A stretch of DNA of 33,440 nucleotides from DAIOSQ01 sp036752465 (GTDB lineage: Bacteria > Pseudomonadota > Gammaproteobacteria > Legionellales > Legionellaceae), in contig DAIOSQ010000003.1 of the NCBI GenBank assembly GCA_036752465.1, positions 1-33,440 on the forward strand, given 5' to 3'. Positions 16,605 to 26,900 of this stretch are shown here, piece by piece. How positions within the stretch are numbered: the first letter of the stretch is position 1; every line of letters begins with the position of its first letter. The notes beneath the pieces are model-generated. The model had not been told where the DNA came from and made no database searches. It saw only the letters and a list, made by a program, of their open reading frames with translations. Both the position numbers and the translations under genes were made by a program.

Positions 16605-17810
16605 CTATGATCTGCGCGGTTTCGTGCGCACACTAAGCCGGGTATTATGCTGTTTTGGCAATGTGACCGGTAGATGATGCTCTGGGGCAAAATCGTCTAC
16701 AATGACGCGCGGCAGCTGCTTGCGAATGAGCTTTTCAATGGCAAATAATTGCGCTACTTCATCGGCACTCACCAGCGAAATCGCCAAGCCGGTAGCCCCT
16801 GCGCGACCCGTTCTACCAATACGATGCACATAGTCTTCGGCGACCTGCGGTAAATCAAAATTGATCACACACGGCAATTGTGCAATGTCAATGCCGCGTG
16901 CGGCAATATCAGTGGCCACTAAAATATGGATTTTGCCGGATTTAAACTCCGCCAGTGCTTTGGTACGTTGTGCTTGTGACTTGTTGCCATGAATGGCAGC
17001 GGCATAAATCTGTTCATGCGCCAGTTGTTTGACTAATTTGTTGGCGCCATGCTTGGTGCGTGCAAATACCAATGCTTGTGGCCAGCGCTGGCTGTGGATC
17101 AAATGAGTGAGTAGCTCTGCTTTGCGGCCTTTGTCCACTGGGTGAATGGTTTGCGTAATCGCACCCACAGTAGTATTTCTGGGCGCGATATCAATTTCTA
17201 CTGGTTGTACCAGGATATTTTTCACCAAGGTGCGAATTTCATTAGAAAACGTAGCAGAAAATAATAAATTTTGGCGCTTTTCAGGCAATAGTTTGAGAAT
17301 GCGTTTGATATCATGAATAAAGCCCATATCCAGCATGCGGTCGGCTTCATCTAATACGAATGTTTCCACCGCATGCAATTGAATCGCACGTTGCTGTTGC
17401 AAATCTAATAGCCGACCTGGCGTTGCCACTAAAATTTCGACACCTGCACGCAATGCCATCATTTGTGGGTTGATTTTAACTCCACCAAACACCACCGCTG
17501 CGCGAATAGCTAAGTCTTTGCCGTATTGTAAGATTTTTTCATAAACTTGCGCTGCTAATTCGCGAGTTGGCGCGAGAATTAAAACTTTTGCTTGGTTGCT
17601 TTTTGCCGCAGGCAGGGTGGTTAAGCGCTGTAAAATTGGCAGAATAAAACTGGCTGTTTTACCGGTGCCGGTTTGTGCGGAAGCCAGGATATCGCGTCCC
17701 GCCAAAATAGGTGGAATCGCTTGTAGCTGAATGGCAGAAGGTGTTTGATAGCCAGCAGCATTAACGTTGCAGACCAATTGCGGTAATAAACCGAGTTGTT
17801 TAAAAGGCAT
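16605..17810 (-). CDS. rhlE: DEAD-box ATP-dependent RNA helicase, RhlE-like
   Basis: The reading frame is open from 17957, but the start at 17810 gives the normal family N-terminus MPFKQLGLLPQL and has AGGAA seven bases upstream. The product is then 401 residues. In order it shows the Q motif (GYQTPSAIQ), motif I SAQTGTGKT (K51), PTRELA, TPGRLLD, DEAD at 154-157, SAT, VFARTKHGANKL, ATDIAARGID and HRIGRTGRAG. It unwinds short RNA duplexes with ATP, in ribosome assembly or RNA turnover. The C-terminal tail is short and basic (RLSVRTKPRRS). The subgroup assignment to RhlE rather than another DEAD-box paralogue rests on overall layout. Confidence 0.88.
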   Translation of the reverse strand: MPFKQLGLLPQLVCNVNAAGYQTPSAIQLQAIPPILAGRDILASAQTGTGKTASFILPILQRLTTLPAAKSNQAKVLILAPTRELAAQVYEKILQYGKDLAIRAAVVFGGVKINPQMMALRAGVEILVATPGRLLDLQQQRAIQLHAVETFVLDEADRMLDMGFIHDIKRILKLLPEKRQNLLFSATFSNEIRTLVKNILVQPVEIDIAPRNTTVGAITQTIHPVDKGRKAELLTHLIHSQRWPQALVFARTKHGANKLVKQLAHEQIYAAAIHGNKSQAQRTKALAEFKSGKIHILVATDIAARGIDIAQLPCVINFDLPQVAEDYVHRIGRTGRAGATGLAISLVSADEVAQLFAIEKLIRKQLPRVIVDDFAPEHHLPVTLPKQHNTRLSVRTKPRRS

Positions 17811-17829
17811 GAAATTTCCTAAGTTTGGC

Positions 17830-17843
17830 ATTGAACATTCAAT
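17830..17843. promoter_or_regulatory. Hyphenated palindrome in the helicase leader
   Basis: ATTGAA-CA-TTCAAT is a perfect 6+6 inverted repeat located 20-33 bp before the helicase start codon. Its position near the probable transcript start suits an operator. A possible -10, TACAAT on the minus strand, lies just upstream. Function is unproven. Confidence 0.3.
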
Positions 17844-17982
17844 ACCCCCTGCGATTGTAACATAATCTAGCAAGCATGTGTTGGCGCCAGCCTTAGCTTG
17901 TCGCCACAATATGTGCTTAACACGCATAACTTTTTGCGCGGCATCACCTGCGCACACTTACGCCTTAAGGACGCAATGGCTG

Positions 17983-20900
17983 CTATCGCCTAAAGCTAGT
18001 AAAAAAACCTGGCTTGTTGTTTTCCTTATTGCCAAGCTTGGGATCATCACTGGTGCTAGGCTCGGGATTAACCTGCGTAGCCTTGCTTACGTTGGTGGAC
18101 ACTGCAGGTGCTGAGCTTATGGCTGGCGGCGGTGTTTGTAGTCTATCTATCGCGCTTCTGAATTCGCCATTAGTTTGCCTGACATAATTGCGGGCCAAGG
18201 TTGCTAAATCGCTTAGCGGCAGGTCACGCCTGGTGATTCTGTCTTTGATGGTGCTAAAAAAACAACTCCGTTTATCAAGTGGCAAATTGGCCACGAGGGT
18301 AAGCCACTCAAGATATGCTTGCCTTTGGGCAGGTGCAGGTGCTACATAATCATTTTTCTGGCTGATAATGTCATGCTCAAATAAGAACGCTATACACGCT
18401 TGGTTGGCCGTGGATATCAGCTGCATACGTTCGGCAAGCTCCTCGGCGGTGGTATATGAACCGGGGAGATCACTTAAATCGTGCAGTACACTGCGTACAC
18501 TCATATACGGAGGTAAGTGTCTGAGTGATTGTAGGAAATTTTTCTCTAGTGGATGACCTTTGAGCTCGGCTATTTTTGCGGTTAGCTCTGCATAGTCTGT
18601 AGCATCGAACTCAGGTCGGCGACTGAGAAAAGTGAATACATCGGCCTGATGGGCATCATAGGCTGGTTGGATAAACACGCTGGCGTCTGGGTGATTCAGC
18701 AATAGGTGCGACAACGGTCTGATCACGTTAGGCTGTGCTTGCAATGCGACAACGGTTGCACCTAGCGTGCTGATGAGCCCGTGGATTTTATCTGGCGGCG
18801 CAAGCAATAATTGTTTTAGAAAAAATACAATATCCGGCGAGTTCATATGATCTTTACATAAATTGACCACTGGTCGGGTCCATGTTACGTTGGTGCGTAG
18901 CTGCTTAGCTTCCGCAGCAGTGAAATTTCTGTCTATAATTCGCTCAATAAATTCAATATCAGGCATGCCTTCTACACACGCAACAAATGCTTCGCTTAAG
19001 CTGCGCACATCTTCTGCGCTCGTGGGCTTAGTGGGGTTTTTTTGCACAAAAAAATCCTGCATGCGTGTTAAAAAGTCGGCACTGCTGGCGGGCTCCTGGT
19101 GTAATAAGGTCATGACGTGCAGCCATGCCGCACATGACATATAATGACATCTGGGCTCCTTGCTGACAAACTCGGTGAGGGTGGCAAGTTGTGGTGCATT
19201 TAGTTGTTCAAATGCTGGGTACAGGCTGTTCAAATCGTTTTCTTCCCGTCCGTATAATGCGGATACTACCTTTGGATCCCGCATCACGTCTGCTTGCAGC
19301 ATACTCCTGAGCCAAGCTTGGTGAAATTGTATCTTGGCTGCGAGATCAACCTCTGCATCTGGTGCCGCCATGGGTGAGATAGCGGCTGCGGTTGGCGAGG
19401 CCAACTGTGGTTTGGTTATGCCATTTTGGGTATAGAACGCATCTAACGTGTGCCGTAAGTCAGTCATAGCCGTGTCGCTCATGGGGGTTGTCTCAAGCGT
19501 GTGGCGACACACTTGCCATGCCTCCCGGCAGGTTTTGCTTTGACCTGGCTGCAATCCTTGCAGATGTGCCATGATGGCCGCAGAGCCTTCGATGAGCAAA
19601 GCATTTCTGCGCTGCATCTGCGCACGCTTGTGCGCGTCACGATCATGTTGTAAGTGTTGTAGCGTTCTGTTGATGAGATACCGCTCTTTAAGCACAACAT
19701 CGGTTGCTATGGCTTGCCAATTTGGCTTATTTTTTTTGGTTAACTGGTTAGGTTTTGCTAATTTTTCAGTTAAATGCTCTGTTTCGTATTGCCACAGCTT
19801 CTGGAATTCTTGATCTGATAGCTCTTCCTGATGATGTGCTAAAATAGGCGCATAATTAAAAATATCTTGACATCTGCCGCCCGCCCCATAGCGCCCTTGA
19901 CGACCATACTCTTGTTTGACTACTTCGGGGGGTGCGGGGTATGTGCGGATCACACTTAAGCCGCGCTTTCTATCCTCGGGTTTAAAGTCACTGCCGCGGC
20001 CCATACGTGCACTGATGGTGATGGCATAGTTACGCCCAGCATCTTTGAGAATGTCAGCCTCACTCAAGCCAGAGTCATTGGTATCCAAGGCGATCTGATA
20101 TCGCGCATCTCTGGCGGCAAGGGCTGCCTGAATTTTTTTACCCAGTCTTGTGACGGCTTTATCATCTTCGCAGGTAATCAGTTGCGGTTGGTCGCCCTGA
20201 CCCAGGATCGCCTCGACAATGGCTGCGACTTGCGCATCTTCATCGTCACTGAAAATAGGTGGCATAAAGACCGTAGCAATCGCAACATGGGTAGGTAGTT
20301 TGGTCACCCGATTGATGCCAAACTCATCTGCATAAAATTGCAAAGCCTCTGCATCACCGGCGGTGCCAGTACAGGCTTCAATATGTCGATAATAATTTTT
20401 CAATACATGCGCGGCATTCAAGGATAAAACGATGGTACTTTCTGGTTCAACAAAGAAATTTGGGGTCTCACCACGCGCCACAGCTTCCTCATTCAAACGC
20501 ACATGTAAAAATTGTTGCACCAAGTCACTGTAAGTAGATCCATGGTACACTTGATTGTTGATCACCACTTTGGCAAAACGGGTTTCGAGCGTCGCTGACT
20601 CACTGATTTTCTTTTGCTCGGTCATCACACAAAAATCTTTCCCTGGCACCAACCCTTGTGCGAGGTGAGCGGCGGTTAGCATGCCAACTAATTTTTGATT
20701 GCGCATCTCAGCGTCGCCGGACGCCAGGTAGCGGCGAAACAGAGTCGATTTATCAGGGGCTATTTGCGTAGCGCCTGCTTGCAGCTGCTGGTAAAGTGCT
20801 TGTAAATGGGGTTGTTCGGCAACCATGCCACCAGCAGTTGCAAATTCTTTCTGGTGCGCTACATAATACTGATAGACAATCTCATACGCCCATGTATCAT

Positions 20901-23900
20901 AATTATACACAGATGCTGGACCGGTTTGATCCGAAAAGTTAAACAGGGTATGTTCATGGCGCAAGATGTGATCGCCTTCATCTAAATAAGCGACCCGATT
21001 TGCTGCGGTGGGGTCAATTGTAGCGTCACCATGCCAACACAAGTCTTCGAAACGTAAGCTCCAATTGCCTATGATGGCGTAATGTACCGCCCCCGTGCCA
21101 TTGGCATCGAGATCGGTTTTATAGCTGGCTGCGGCTGGATTTGCGACGATATGACTATGGCGTATGCCAAAAGCATCCAACACCGCGACCGATTCTTGAT
21201 GATCGCGCCATGACAAACTTTCTTTGGAGCTGTAAATGTCTACCAGTTGCCCTTTGAAGGCACGGTAAGGCACCCGCATCAAACTGATAATACTTTTGCC
21301 CTCGCCCATGCGGATTTGATGCAGCAAATTGTCATCATTGTGCTCGGCCGCATAGAGTAGGGCGACCATTTGCGTATGGTTGACCCATTTACCGGTTTTA
21401 CGCAAAACCATTTCACGCATACAGGCCATTACCCGAGCATGTGCTGCCGGTGTTTCTTCTGTTTTGTTGGCATGAATCAAGGCCACCAGCTCTGCGTTAC
21501 TTTTCTGTTCGAGCTTGCTGACATGACTGTAGGTGTTGAGATAGTACAGCGAGTTCAGCAACGCTGTTTGTTCTGCTTGTGGCACACCGGTGCGTTCTTT
21601 TTTTAATTTTAAGCCACTCAATACCCGTTTGATATCCGCGATATCCTGTACTTCTAGACTATCCAGTCGTTTGCCTTCGGCTTGCACGACCCTTTCAAAG
21701 TGATCGATCAGCGGTTGTGCTTGGTTTGGAAATTGAGCAAGCAACTGCTGCAGTTGACTTAAGTTTGGTTTCGGATCGGTGCTGAAGTACGCAGCCAATT
21801 GTGCACGCTCTGTTGGTGACATACGCGTAAGCTGTTGTTGTATGAGGGGGATAAGCTCGGGCCTATCTTTGGAGCCATAGGCGGCCACCAAAATTAAGCG
21901 GGTGGCGGCATCATTGCTGCCCTGTAATTGTGCAATGGTTTCAGTCGAAATAAGGCCCGTTTGCCAGCCATCCAGTAATTTGCTTTGATTGGCTTGCCAT
22001 AAAACCATTGATGGGTCATCCGCTAACCCACACCGTTCGGTCAGTCTTGCTAGCATGCTCAGTGCAGCGTCATCTGGTTGATGTGCCAAGCGTTTGTCAA
22101 GCAATTCACAGATAGCCGCGGTGATAGCGGGTGCGGTTATTGTGGCAGCGAATATCCGACTTAGCTTGTCCTGGGTGTCTGTTAGTGCCAATGGTTTTCT
22201 TTTGTTGCGGATGGCACACTTGACCAAAGTTTTTTGCGCCGATTCCGGCAAAGGCGAGCAGTTAATCGCATGCAGACACTGCAGCAGCGGCTCCAGTGCC
22301 TGCTCTCGGCCTTGCAATTGCCGCAAGTCAGCATTGAGCAAACTAGAGTTTTCATCTTGCAGCGCATCGTCCAACAATGCCGCGATAAATGCCAGCGGAT
22401 ACGGTTTGGTCTGAAACGTGGTTTCATCGAAGACTGTGGTCAACCACAGCGTCAATTGCTCCAGTGAATAGAATTTATCTGGATTTTTTTCTAGCAACAA
22501 TCCCAGTAACTGGCCCAATTCATTGTAATAGCTTTTGCGGTCAAGCTTGGTAAACAATTGCTGTAATTGCTGGATTTGCATAGACGGATTCGCTGCTTGA
22601 TCTACCGCCAGTTTATCCGATAACCTCGCTAATAAGGGTTGATTGCGCCCACGGAAAGTCTTAGCTAAGAAAAGATCGTTACAGGCATCTTTTTCATTGG
22701 GCAATAAGCGACGAAAGCCAGCGTCTTGATCGTTGATGACACAGCCTTGATCTAGTAATTGTTTGACCGCTGCGTGCCTAGAAGCTGCGTCAGTTATGCC
22801 AGCAATTAATGCACGCAATTGCTCTTTGTTTGGATAAGCAGCGCTTGGGGTACGGCTAAAATCTATGGTGCTGAGTTGTTGGGTAAATCGCGTGCGCTGT
22901 TGTTGGACATCAGGATCCGTATCAGTTATATCTGCCGCGCTCAGCGGGGTCGCGACGAGCCATGGATAAGCGGTGATTAATGGTTCGGCAAAATCGTGAC
23001 TTTTGCCATAAGCAATCAAAGCTGCAAGCTGCTGCTGTTGTTGCTCAGGAGAGTAGCAGCGCAATGCGCGTCCCAAAGCATTGAGTGTATCCAGCGTGAG
23101 TGGCTGGATTGGGTTAGCTTGTAACGCTGCAAGCAGCACCGGTAGATCCTGCATTCGCACGTGGTAGGATAGGCTGCGCAGGTCGCCAGTATTTAGGGGT
23201 AACAGTTGATTGATTTGCGTTAACAAGTTCGCATAGGCTGGCTTGGCAAGTGCGTGCCAAACATCTGCTGAGATTGCTTGAATGCTGCGCGGATCATCTA
23301 CGCCAAGCGTTATGGAGGCGCTGATTAAGCGCATCACCATGGTTTGCTGCGGTAGGTCAGGACAACCTGTTGCGACCTGCCGGAGTGCGGCATGCAAGTC
23401 ATTAAAAGCTGTTTTATTGATTCGCAAGGTTTGCGCCGCATAGCGTAGGGTATATAGGAGAGGCTTGTGGATACTGCGCAGGTCCTCTACCTGCCAGGTG
23501 GCTTGATAACTGCCGCTAAGCTGGCCATCACAGGAGCTAAACGCGCGTAGCTCTAATACCTCATCCCAGTAGCGGTAATGGTCGTGCTCACAGGCATAGC
23601 ACAAACCATTTTCATGCCAATCGATCCGCGCAAAATTGTCTAAAATAGCTTGTTGGACGGCTGCACTGTCTTGGCGATTGCCGGTGTGTTGCAACACAGT
23701 ATGTAAACGTCTTAACAATTGGGTGGCATTAAAATCGTCGCCATACTGGTCAATGGCGTCCAAAAATGCCTGCGGATTCATCGTTAACTCGTTGGCATCT
23801 AGATAATCCAGCACCATCTCATAGGCTCGCCAAACTTCTGCATAGCGCATGCGACCAACTGCGGCACCATGGCGGTCTATGAGTTTCCATAAAACCTTTG

Positions 23901-26900
23901 TATAGCTGGCTTGACCGCTGAGTTTTGCGATGCTCGCGGTGAGAGCATCCACCTCGTCTTTTTCTAAACATTCCGACCAATCTTCTAGGGGATCTAAGCA
24001 GCGCCGTTTGAAAACAGTGAGCGGATTTAAGGTCGCATCCGTGGAAATAGCAAGCTTTTGTGGAAATTTTGCCGCTATTTGCTGCATTAATTTAAACCAA
24101 TTGACCAGTCCTTCCGCATCGTGGTGATAAAATAATTGCCCCAATGCTTGCAGGTTTTTTGGACTGGCATCTGCTAGCAGTGCTTGTGCAAACGTTTCAT
24201 CGCTTAAGCCCAGCTGTGCGGTAGCCCATGTTTGCAGCATCGCAATCGCCACTGTTTGCTCTGCGACTGCGACTGCCGCTGGCAGGTTGGCATGCACGTT
24301 GTGGTATTGCAAGCATGCAGAAGAGCTAGATTGTATGCCTTGCCCCTGCAACCAAGTTTGTATCGCAGCAGGCACCGTCTCTGTCGCCAGGTGCTGCCAC
24401 AGGCTTAGTTGCGGTGATTCGTCGGTTTCAACCGTTACGAATTGGCGGTAGTCGCCACAAAACTCGATTTTAGGCGTGATCGCATTCATGCGGATCGCGA
24501 AGGGATCGCTGGCGAGATCGACGATATCTTGGGCTTCTAGGGATGCATCATAACTCAAAATATATGTACGATCGCTGGGGGCGCGGTACAGCCTAAATCC
24601 TGGGGTGCGATTGGGATCAAGGCCAAATTTGGCAATGCCTGGAAATGCTTGCAGTTGCGCAACTGCCGCGGCATCGAATTTGGCAATGATTCCTGGTGCA
24701 TCTTGCGTACTGCCAACCCACGCTGAAAATAGGGCGTCGCTAACCCCCTCAGGCAGTTTGCTGCGTGAATACAGGCCAGCTTCATCGCCAGTATACTCAA
24801 AAATTTGTCGGGCCAACGGTGTTTTGGGTTGTCCTTGGCGTTCTGCTTCTTGTTGCACCTCTTGCGCGACTTCTTGTTGCGCTTGTTGTTGTACTCCAGC
24901 GGATAGGGCGCCTAAGGGATATGTGTCGTTACCCCAGGTTATTGGCACGCTCTCGGTAGCAAGCTCTGGTTTGAGCGGACAGGCCACCGGCAATGGGCGC
25001 TCAATGGTTGCGGTATTGGCTCGCATTTCAGGCGCTTCGGCACGCCGTATATTGCTTAGGATGGCGTTTTGTAAAGCACGATATTGTGCTTTACACGGCC
25101 CCAGTGCATCGGCTAATGCTTGTTCATCCCAGGCAGGGATTTTAATTTGTATGCGCAGATCTGCCTCGCTGGCAAAGCGGGTTAACGCTGCCAGCAGTTC
25201 ACCGCTTATGCCGGCCGGCTCAAGCTGCAATTCTTTAAGATCATTGCGGTTGTTAAGTGCTTGCAGCACATTCTTCAGGGCAGTTTGGGCTACTTGGTCC
25301 AATGCTTGTTCTGGTAACACCAGTGTCAGGGCCGCAAACAACGGTTTTTTGTTTTGGGGATAGGCAGCTATTTTTACTTGTAAGGTCGTGAGGTAGTCTG
25401 CGCTGGTTGTGGTGTGGCCGCAATCCAGCATCAGGGTGCAGGATAATGCTGCAGGATCTGTGCGCGTGTCTAGATACGCAAAGCACGTATCCAACCCAGG
25501 TTTACCCATGGCGGCGAGGTTTGCTGCTTGTGCGCGGTCTTGAGGCGCATGCTTTAAGAAGGTATACATCAACTCACCGCTGTTGTCCCATGCGCTACGC
25601 CGTGCCTGATGCGCATCTACGGCATCCGACAGATAGGAGGGCTTGGCTTGCGCCAGAAAACGGTTGCGCGCCGCGCATGCATGTAGGTAGCCATAAGCCT
25701 CACCGGCTGGTGCTGTGATCTCGGTTAAGGTGAGATTACACGCGAACCATTCCTGCCAGGCGCCATCCGGTAGTTCGGTGATGGTTATGTGCGGTACAGC
25801 TTCAAAGTAGGCCAATTTCATGGCTTCGACAAAGTGTTGCTTGCTGTAGATTGATAAATTTCCGTGTGTAGGGTCGTAGCTTATCGCGCCGCTATCGAAA
25901 GCCTGTATGACCCCCTCAGCGGTGGATGCTGGAATGTCTGGGAACAGGCAATTGGGTGCTGCTGCTGTGTTGGTATATATGTCTTGAGCTGTGTCGTGAG
26001 ACAAGGGCGCGCGCGTAGCAAATGCACGTTTGGCTTGCTGCGCGTAGGCTGTTTGCGCCGGCAGACAGGAGGCTTCAATGACGTATTGTTGCAACAGCGG
26101 CACCGGTATGGTGGCACGAAAGTCGTTGAGAACTGGCGGATTGACTTGCTGCGTCCAAGGTAAGATGCGGGCCAATACAATCTGGTTCCAGTCATGTGAA
26201 TTGCTGATGCTTTGGCCCCCATGTCTTACCGGCACTATCGTGACATCCGTGAAAACATCCGTGATGGTTGAATATTTGTGCGCGTCTGTATCCGGGGCAT
26301 AAAGTGTCCAACGACCTTGTTGTTTATGTAACAGCACCCATTGTGGCATGTTTTCGGACCCAACATTGACCACAATCGTTTCAAGATGAATTTTTTCTGC
26401 TGGCGATAGGGTGGCCAGTTCGGAGTGATGCAACGGCGCTATCTTGGTACAGTGAATACCGTCGACCAATTGCGCTCGAAACTTGTTAGAGTAAGATTTT
26501 TTTAATATACGATAGAGATCATAGCGCGTGGGTGCTTGAGTAAATGGATCACCCAAATAGCTTGGTAGCTTACGGTCGTCGTAAAACCCAGCATCAGACA
26601 GCGGGTAGCCTTGAATTTTTTTGCGCAGTTTATCCGGTAGGTTGTGTGGCTCAAAGGCTTGCCATGTAAAGATTGTGTGTTCTTGGATGAGAAGTTTGTT
26701 CCATTCTGTAGCACCAGCGCTTTTATTGCTGAGCGATTCGAATAAATATGCGCGCAGTGCTTCTTTGAGAAAGCGATCTTGCAAAGATTCGGTAGGTGGA
26801 ACCGCTCGCTCTTCTCTCAGCCAGGGGTGGCGAGTGAGCAGTGCGTGCTGCATAGCTGGATATAAGCTGTCGTATTGTGAATTGAATTGTGGTTGGAAGC

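Noticed and set aside
17811..17957. 49-residue N-terminal extension of the RNA helicase
   Set aside because: It is not part of the family N-terminus, and the ATG at 17810 has AGGAA at the right distance.
24605..25363. 252-codon open frame on the plus strand opposite the giant gene
   Set aside because: It is antisense to the giant gene, is Ser/Ala/Arg/Cys-rich in the way of a shadow frame, and has no recognisable motif.
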